DNA of 38,199 nt from Gammaproteobacteria bacterium. GTDB lineage: Bacteria > Pseudomonadota > Gammaproteobacteria > Arenicellales > Poriferihabitantaceae. Positions within the stretch are counted from its first letter, which is position 1, and the number at the start of each line of letters is the position of its first letter. This document shows positions 33,772-38,199 of this stretch, piece by piece. Position numbers and translations under genes: made by a program. Under the pieces are notes generated by a model that was not told the DNA's origin, made no database searches, and worked only from the letters and a program-made list of their open reading frames with translations. The stretch is from the NCBI GenBank assembly GCA_012103395.1, contig WLWV01000005.1:1-38199 (forward strand), written 5' to 3'.

Positions 33772-35885
33772 TGTCGATTAGAAAAGAAAACCTGAAACGC
33801 CTACTTGCCCCCAAGAACATCGCATTTATTGGTGGAAAAGATGCCGCATTCTCTGCACGTCAATGCGCAGAACATTTTCCCGGGCCAGTCTGGGGAGTAA
33901 ACCCCAAACGTGAATACCTTGGTGGGCAACCCTGTTACCCAACAGTGTTCGACCTTCCCGAATCACCCGACGCCGTGTTTCTCGCCACACCTCGCGTATT
34001 TACCACTGAAATCGTTGCCCAGCTAAATACCATCGGTGCCGGGGGCGTTGTTTGCTTTACCGCAGGCTATGGCGAACTCGGTGAAAATGGACGAGACTCC
34101 GAACAAAAACTGATAGAAGCTGCGGGAGACTTGGCCTTGGTTGGGCCAAACTGCTATGGGCTTGTCAGCTATGTTAATAATGCCGTTTTATGGCCATTTG
34201 GAGCAGGGCAACCGCGATGCGAAAAAGGAATTGCGCTGATAATGCAAAGTGGAATGATCGCAGCTAATCTCATCATGAACCAACGATCAGTTCCTTTCGC
34301 CTATGTTATCTCCGCCGGAAATCAGTCTATTCTGGCGATAGAGGACTACATTGACGTTTTTGCAGACGATCCAGCGGTATCCGCGATTGGACTCTATGTT
34401 GAAGGGATCGTCAATATGGAAGCATTTGCCAACGCCTCAATGAAAGCATTACGCGCAAACAAGCCCATTGTCGTTTTAAAAGGTGGTAGCTCGGCCATAG
34501 GTTCTCAACTAACAGTCAGCCACACGGGGTCTTTATCAGGCACGGACGATGCCTACGATTCGTTATTTCGGCAACTTGGAATTCTGCGAGTGGATTCGCC
34601 GGAGGCCATGCTGGAAACGTTAAAGTTTATTACCATTTCCGGCTTACCAAATGGAAATCGTCTTTTTGCCTTTACATGTTCCGGGGGTGACGCCGCACTG
34701 GTGGCGGATTACTGTGAGAAGAGAGACCTAAATTTGATACAACCCCAAGGTGACCAGAAACATAACTTAAGCGAGCTGTTACCGGATATCGCCACAGTTT
34801 CCAACCCTTTGGATTACACCACTCCCTTGTGGGGGAATACCGACGTTCTTCCCAACGTTTTTCGAGCGGCGATGACCAACAGCTGTGATATGGCGATATT
34901 TATCCAAGATTACCCTCCCACAGAGATTCATCCTGATAATTCTGCCTATGTGTCTGACGGACTGTCATTTATGAAAGTAGTAAATGAATTGGAGATACCC
35001 TCGGGCATATGCAGCGATATATCAGAAAATATCGATTCTGACTCTCGCCAACGGATGATTGATCGCGGTATTACGCCTATGCAAGGAATAGATCGTGGAT
35101 TGAACGCCTTAGCAGATGCACTTTGGTTAAACGATAAACGACAAGAATTGCTTTCCAATCTTCATGATCACTCTGTCTTTCGGCTCATTAAGCCAAAAAT
35201 AGAGCCATCTGCTGATGGTGAATTGATCACTCTTGACGAGTGGGAAAGTAAACATCTGCTGAAAGATTTTGGTATCGCTGTCCCGAGATCCTTGCTCCTT
35301 GATACGACAGAAATCACCGGCCAGATAGTAAAGCACCACCTGAAATTCCCGTTAGCAGTTAAAGCTGTTAGCTCAGAACTCACTCATAAAACAGACGTTG
35401 GAGCAGTATGGCTTAATGTAGGATCAGATTGCGAAATCATCGATGCTATTGAAAAAATGAAACAATCTTTCCTCGAAAAAGAATTGGATCTTACAAAAAG
35501 CGTTTTTCTTGTTGAAGAGATGATTACTGAAACTACCGCTGAGTTATTGATTGGAGTTCGCTTGGATCAGCAATTCGGACTCGTGATGGTGATCGCCAGT
35601 GGGGGGATCTTGGTAGAGCTGATAAGCGACGGTCAGACCCTACTTCTTCCAACGACTAAAACCCGAATACAGTCTGCCCTTGAATCCCTCTCATCCTATC
35701 GTTTACTGTTGGGGTATCGAGGTAAAGCTGGGGCCAACATACCTCTAATTGTTGACACTATCTTGAAGATTGCATCGTTTGCAGAATCTCGCGCCGACAA
35801 TTTATTCGAGATGGATATCAATCCACTTATCGTAGGGGCTGATTCTGCATACGCGGCAGATGCATTGATACGCTTACACCAATAG
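33771..35885 (+). CDS. NDP-forming acyl-CoA ligase (acetyl-CoA synthetase/succinyl-CoA synthetase-like fusion)
   Basis: 704 residues joining the parts of an ADP-forming acyl-CoA synthetase. CoA-binding Rossmann domain (LLAPKNIAFIGGKDAAFSAR, ...VGPNCYGLVSY), ligase/flavodoxin-like domain with the phosphorylated His in SHTGSLSGTDDAYDSLF (about residue 247), then the ATP-grasp domain (KAVSSELTHKTDVGAVWLNV, VEEMI...LLIGVRLDQQFGLVMV, MDINPLIVG). It should form a CoA ester reversibly with ATP. In this cluster the likely acid is gamma-butyrobetaine, a job done by the AMP-forming CaiC or the CaiB transferase in enterobacteria; this is inference. Coupled to the dehydrogenase by a one-base overlap. Confidence 0.8.
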   Translation: MSIRKENLKRLLAPKNIAFIGGKDAAFSARQCAEHFPGPVWGVNPKREYLGGQPCYPTVFDLPESPDAVFLATPRVFTTEIVAQLNTIGAGGVVCFTAGYGELGENGRDSEQKLIEAAGDLALVGPNCYGLVSYVNNAVLWPFGAGQPRCEKGIALIMQSGMIAANLIMNQRSVPFAYVISAGNQSILAIEDYIDVFADDPAVSAIGLYVEGIVNMEAFANASMKALRANKPIVVLKGGSSAIGSQLTVSHTGSLSGTDDAYDSLFRQLGILRVDSPEAMLETLKFITISGLPNGNRLFAFTCSGGDAALVADYCEKRDLNLIQPQGDQKHNLSELLPDIATVSNPLDYTTPLWGNTDVLPNVFRAAMTNSCDMAIFIQDYPPTEIHPDNSAYVSDGLSFMKVVNELEIPSGICSDISENIDSDSRQRMIDRGITPMQGIDRGLNALADALWLNDKRQELLSNLHDHSVFRLIKPKIEPSADGELITLDEWESKHLLKDFGIAVPRSLLLDTTEITGQIVKHHLKFPLAVKAVSSELTHKTDVGAVWLNVGSDCEIIDAIEKMKQSFLEKELDLTKSVFLVEEMITETTAELLIGVRLDQQFGLVMVIASGGILVELISDGQTLLLPTTKTRIQSALESLSSYRLLLGYRGKAGANIPLIVDTILKIASFAESRADNLFEMDINPLIVGADSAYAADALIRLHQ

Positions 35886-35991
35886 AATCAATGCACTCGT
35901 CTTCCGGTACTAGCCAGATAGCTTTTCATTGCATAATAAGTACACATCATCGATGGCACACACTAAATTGTATGTGCCAAACTCCAATCGA

Positions 35992-36873
35992 CTAGGCTTT
36001 CAAACCTATTTTTTCTCTTGCCTGCTTTGGCGAGAGTACCTTGGCCCCCAATTTTTGAATAATTTCCACCGCCCTTTCCACAAGCATACCATTGCTAGCC
36101 AAAACACCTCGATCCAAATAAATATTATCTTCCAAACCCACCCTAACGTTACCCCCCAAGAGTACTGCCTGAGCAACCATGGGCATCTGAGTCCGACCAA
36201 TTCCAAAGCCAGCCCACAAAGCACCATCAGGCAACGCCTGCTTCATGGCTGTCATAGTTTCAGTATCTGCGCCAGCCCCCCAAGGAATACCGAGGCAAAT
36301 CTGGAACATCGGTGGAAGATCAATCAATCCTTCATCAATTAGCGCCCTCGCAAGTCGTATTTGCCCTAAATCAAAGACTTCCAATTCAGGTTTTACGCCT
36401 AATTCTTGGGCAATACTCGCCATCGTCCTAAGATACGGGGCGGTATTGATATACGTATTGTTTCCATTACCAAAATTCATGGTGCCACAATCAAGGCTGC
36501 AAATATCCGGTAAGCACTCGATGACGTGGGCCAACCTTTCCTCCGGCCCAATCATATCCGTACCAGGACCTGGCATAGACGGGTTCTCAACATCCGGAAC
36601 CCAGTCACCACCCATACCTGCCGTAAGATTTATGATCACCTCACAGCCACTATCCCTCACTCGGTCCACAGTTTCTTTAAACAGAGCTGTATCCCTTGAT
36701 CCATCGCCAGTTTTTGGATCTCTAACGTGAATGTGGGCCACTGCAGCGCCCGCGTTCGCAGCCTCAATTGCGGCATTTGCGACCTGTTCTGGGGTCACCG
36801 GGACATATTTGCTCTTGCTCGTTGTGTCTCCTGCACCAGTCACCGCACAGGTGATAATTACGTCGTTGTTCAT
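35992..36873 (-). CDS. BKACE-family beta-keto acid cleavage enzyme, likely 3-dehydrocarnitine cleavage enzyme
   Basis: 293-residue TIM-barrel zinc enzyme (formerly DUF849). Zn ligands in [11 protein letters not shown] (H47, H49), substrate loop [40 protein letters not shown] with the catalytic Glu/Asp, and the late [17 protein letters not shown] enzymes split a beta-keto acid with acetyl-CoA to give acetoacetate and a new CoA ester. Beside carnitine dehydrogenase this is expected to be 3-dehydrocarnitine to betainyl-CoA plus acetoacetate. Convergent with the ligase gene; a 9-bp imperfect hairpin (35955-35978) in the 106-base gap may serve both messages. Confidence 0.83.
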   Translation of the reverse strand: MNNDVIITCAVTGAGDTTSKSKYVPVTPEQVANAAIEAANAGAAVAHIHVRDPKTGDGSRDTALFKETVDRVRDSGCEVIINLTAGMGGDWVPDVENPSMPGPGTDMIGPEERLAHVIECLPDICSLDCGTMNFGNGNNTYINTAPYLRTMASIAQELGVKPELEVFDLGQIRLARALIDEGLIDLPPMFQICLGIPWGAGADTETMTAMKQALPDGALWAGFGIGRTQMPMVAQAVLLGGNVRVGLEDNIYLDRGVLASNGMLVERAVEIIQKLGAKVLSPKQAREKIGLKA

Positions 36874-36970
36874 CGTTTTAGTATCAGTGAGATTGTTTTA
36901 ACATTGATTAAAAAAATAGCAGAATAACAACAAACTAACAACCCATTTTAAGAGGGCCGAAAAAATGCTA

Positions 36971-38032
36971 TCACCTATTCACAATACCCTCGAACGCTTT
37001 TTGCATGTTTTCTGCAAAGACCTTGGAATTGCACAATACTGAATTTTGCATCGTACTTCTCAGTTCTCTTTTTAAGGTCAGCAACCTACTACTGTTGCTA
37101 GCTAGCGCAATGATGTTACTGACATAGTCTTCCTCCGTCTCTGACGATAAATCATCTAAGCCTAATCGACAAAGGATGCTTTTACTTACACGACTGCGAT
37201 GGGAGTTTCCACTAAGAGTAACAACAGGAACTCCCATCCACATTGCCTCACAGGTCGTAGTGGTCCCATTGTATGGAAACGTATCCAGTGCTATATCAAT
37301 TTCATTGTACAGAGTCAAGTGCTCCCTGTATCCAGGGGAATGCTGCAACAAACTAATTCGGCTTTCATCCACTCCCGACTTTTGAAAGCAAGAAAGCAAC
37401 TCTAGCCTTACCACCTTGTCAGCAAATGCCTTACTTTTGAGAACTAGGAGCGAATTTGGAATTTCGAGCATTGCCCTTGACCAGGTCTCTATTACCCTAT
37501 CGGTTATCTTACTAATGTTGTTAAAGCTACCAAAGGTAACATTATTTTTGTGGGCTGATGGTGGACTCTCGCTCACCTGAATCGACTCATCACCTAGATA
37601 ACACAAAAAGCCACTCTGTATCCTGATGAGTTTTTCTGAATGCAATTTGTCCGCAATACCGATTGGATCGGCCACTTCATCCGTTATCCGGTAATCCATG
37701 GCAGCTAGCCCCGTCGTATTTGGGTACCCAAGCCAACTTACTTGGACAGGCGCAGCACGGGATAAAAAGATGGGCAACCTGTTACTAGCCGTATGCCCCG
37801 ATAGATCGACCAGAATATTAATCTGATCAGACCGTATGGTGTTAACAGCCTGCTCGTTAGTTAATCCAACTATCGAGTGCCAACCGTGCACTGTTTGTCT
37901 AATACGCTCGGTAACGCCATCTTCTCGCTCAACGTTTGAGTAACAATAGAGTTCATATTTTTCCGAGTCCATACCACAGATCAATGGCTCAAAAAAATAG
38001 GCGATGGAATGTTGACGCAAATCCCCCGACAC
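36971..38032 (-). pseudogene. O-GlcNAc transferase-like (GT41) catalytic domain, 5' end cut off by an IS
   Basis: The C-terminal SPINDLY/OGT catalytic region: LVDLSGHTASNRLPIFLSRA, APVQVSWLGYPNTTGL, VTFGSFNNISKITDRVIETW, and LDTFPYNGTTTTCEAMWMGVPVVTL with the UDP-sugar site. The listed start is a GTG at 38032, but the frame upstream still reads native family sequence (IDDLIAPVKPIRIGFVSGD, a standard OGT entry) up to about 38078. It then meets IS sequence and a TAG at 38087. The TPR repeats that normally precede this domain are absent, so the gene is truncated by insertion. Whether the remaining 353-residue catalytic part is made from the GTG is unknown. The 97-base gap to BKACE (36874-36970) shows nothing notable. 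Confidence 0.75.
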
Positions 38033-38078
38033 AAACCCAATTCGAATAGGCTTAACTGGTGCTATTAAGTCGTCGATT

Positions 38079-38199
38079 GTGCAACCCTACGTCTGTAACT
38101 TCGGTTTAGTTTGAGTCATTATTGTCGTTCCACACGATATATCGCTTGTCGGCATTGCTCCATTCATCGTCAATCTCAACGAGAATGGCACTGACAAGC
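38079..38199 (-). mobile_element. End of the IS256-type element that interrupts the OGT gene
   Basis: Between the transposase stop (38106) and the last OGT-like codons (about 38078) lie some 27 bases that should hold the terminal repeat; the edge is near TGTGCAACCCTACGTC at 38079-38094. The exact end cannot be fixed without the other terminus. Confidence 0.5.
38106..38198 (-). CDS. IS256-family transposase, C-terminal fragment
   Basis: Partial gene leaving the right edge. The minus-strand frame reads LVSAILVEIDDEWSNADKRY and then IVWNDNNDSN and TAA. The pattern AxLxExxDEW....RY is the typical end of IS256/mutator-type transposases (family knowledge). The DDE catalytic residues lie outside the window. 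Transcribed toward the truncated OGT gene. Confidence 0.65.
   Translation of the reverse strand, partial: LVSAILVEIDDEWSNADKRYIVWNDNNDSN

Noticed and set aside
35955-35978. Imperfect 9-bp hairpin between the ligase and BKACE genes as a bidirectional terminator
   Set aside because: No T-run on either side and one mismatch; mentioned only in the BKACE entry.
35929-36342. 137-codon plus-strand ORF over the BKACE 3' end
   Set aside because: Antisense shadow of the BKACE gene.

Overview
The window reads as a chromosomal segment of a gammaproteobacterium with moderate to slightly low GC. The evidence is the gene neighbourhoods: ffh with a divergent ypjD-type gene, grpE-dnaK-dnaJ behind a sigma-32-like promoter, an A-type Fe-S carrier (erpA), tsaB coupled to a DinG/YoaA-type helicase, and a branched-chain amino-acid/phospholipid string (ilvI-ilvH-[ilvC]-psd-pssA-leuA). 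I see no rRNA, tRNA or CRISPR. The species cannot be named.

Layout. 1-127: right end of an insertion sequence (transposase tail plus terminal repeat) that supplies the last codons of rimI. 0.1-1.5 kb: rimI and a family-4 uracil-DNA glycosylase. 1.7-8.0 kb: leuA (with a 57-bp in-frame tandem duplication at its 3' end and a leucine-rich leader peptide upstream), pssA, psd, a decayed ilvC relic, ilvH and ilvI (with a terminator/attenuator just before the start). 8.2-10.6 kb: ffh and divergent ypjD-like. 10.6 kb: a 76-bp perfect-hairpin mini-element derived from the same IS. 10.8-15.1 kb: tsaB, DinG/YoaA-like helicase, rfbD, rfbC. 15.2-20.1 kb: dnaJ, dnaK, grpE, erpA. 20.4-25.9 kb: a decaying accessory zone with a second hairpin mini-element, an alpha/beta-hydrolase cut off before its catalytic His, an intact Rieske oxygenase and a class-V aminotransferase-like gene, an SDR relic, a DUF6314 gene with an in-frame TAG, and a hotdog thioesterase with an internal deletion. 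25.9-30.1 kb: a DUF2827 glycosyltransferase-like gene coupled to a very large envelope protein with Sel1-like repeats and seven DamX-like SPOR repeats. 30.5-36.9 kb: a gamma-butyrobetaine/L-carnitine breakdown cluster (carnitine dehydrogenase with a frameshift, CaiD-like hydratase, acyl-CoA dehydrogenase, NDP-forming acyl-CoA ligase, BKACE-type cleavage enzyme). 37.0-38.2 kb: the catalytic part of an O-GlcNAc-transferase-like protein cut at its 5' end by an IS256-type element whose transposase tail is at the right edge.

How the genes fit together. The 30.5-36.9 kb genes suggest CoA activation of gamma-butyrobetaine, oxidation to crotonobetainyl-CoA, hydration to carnitinyl-CoA, and (after release of CoA) oxidation of carnitine and cleavage to betainyl-CoA and acetoacetate. 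The broken thioesterase at 25.4 kb would fit the betainyl-CoA hydrolysis step. The frameshift in the dehydrogenase and the damaged thioesterase suggest that the lower part of the pathway is being lost.

The strongest overall signal is gene decay in progress. There are at least five degraded genes (ilvC, SDR, DUF6314, thioesterase, carnitine dehydrogenase), two truncations at hairpin/IS elements (hydrolase, OGT), and two IS-derived traces, set among intact housekeeping genes. This would suit a lineage recently restricted to a host or a nutrient-rich niche; that is inference. The most unusual intact gene is the seven-SPOR, Sel1-containing protein.
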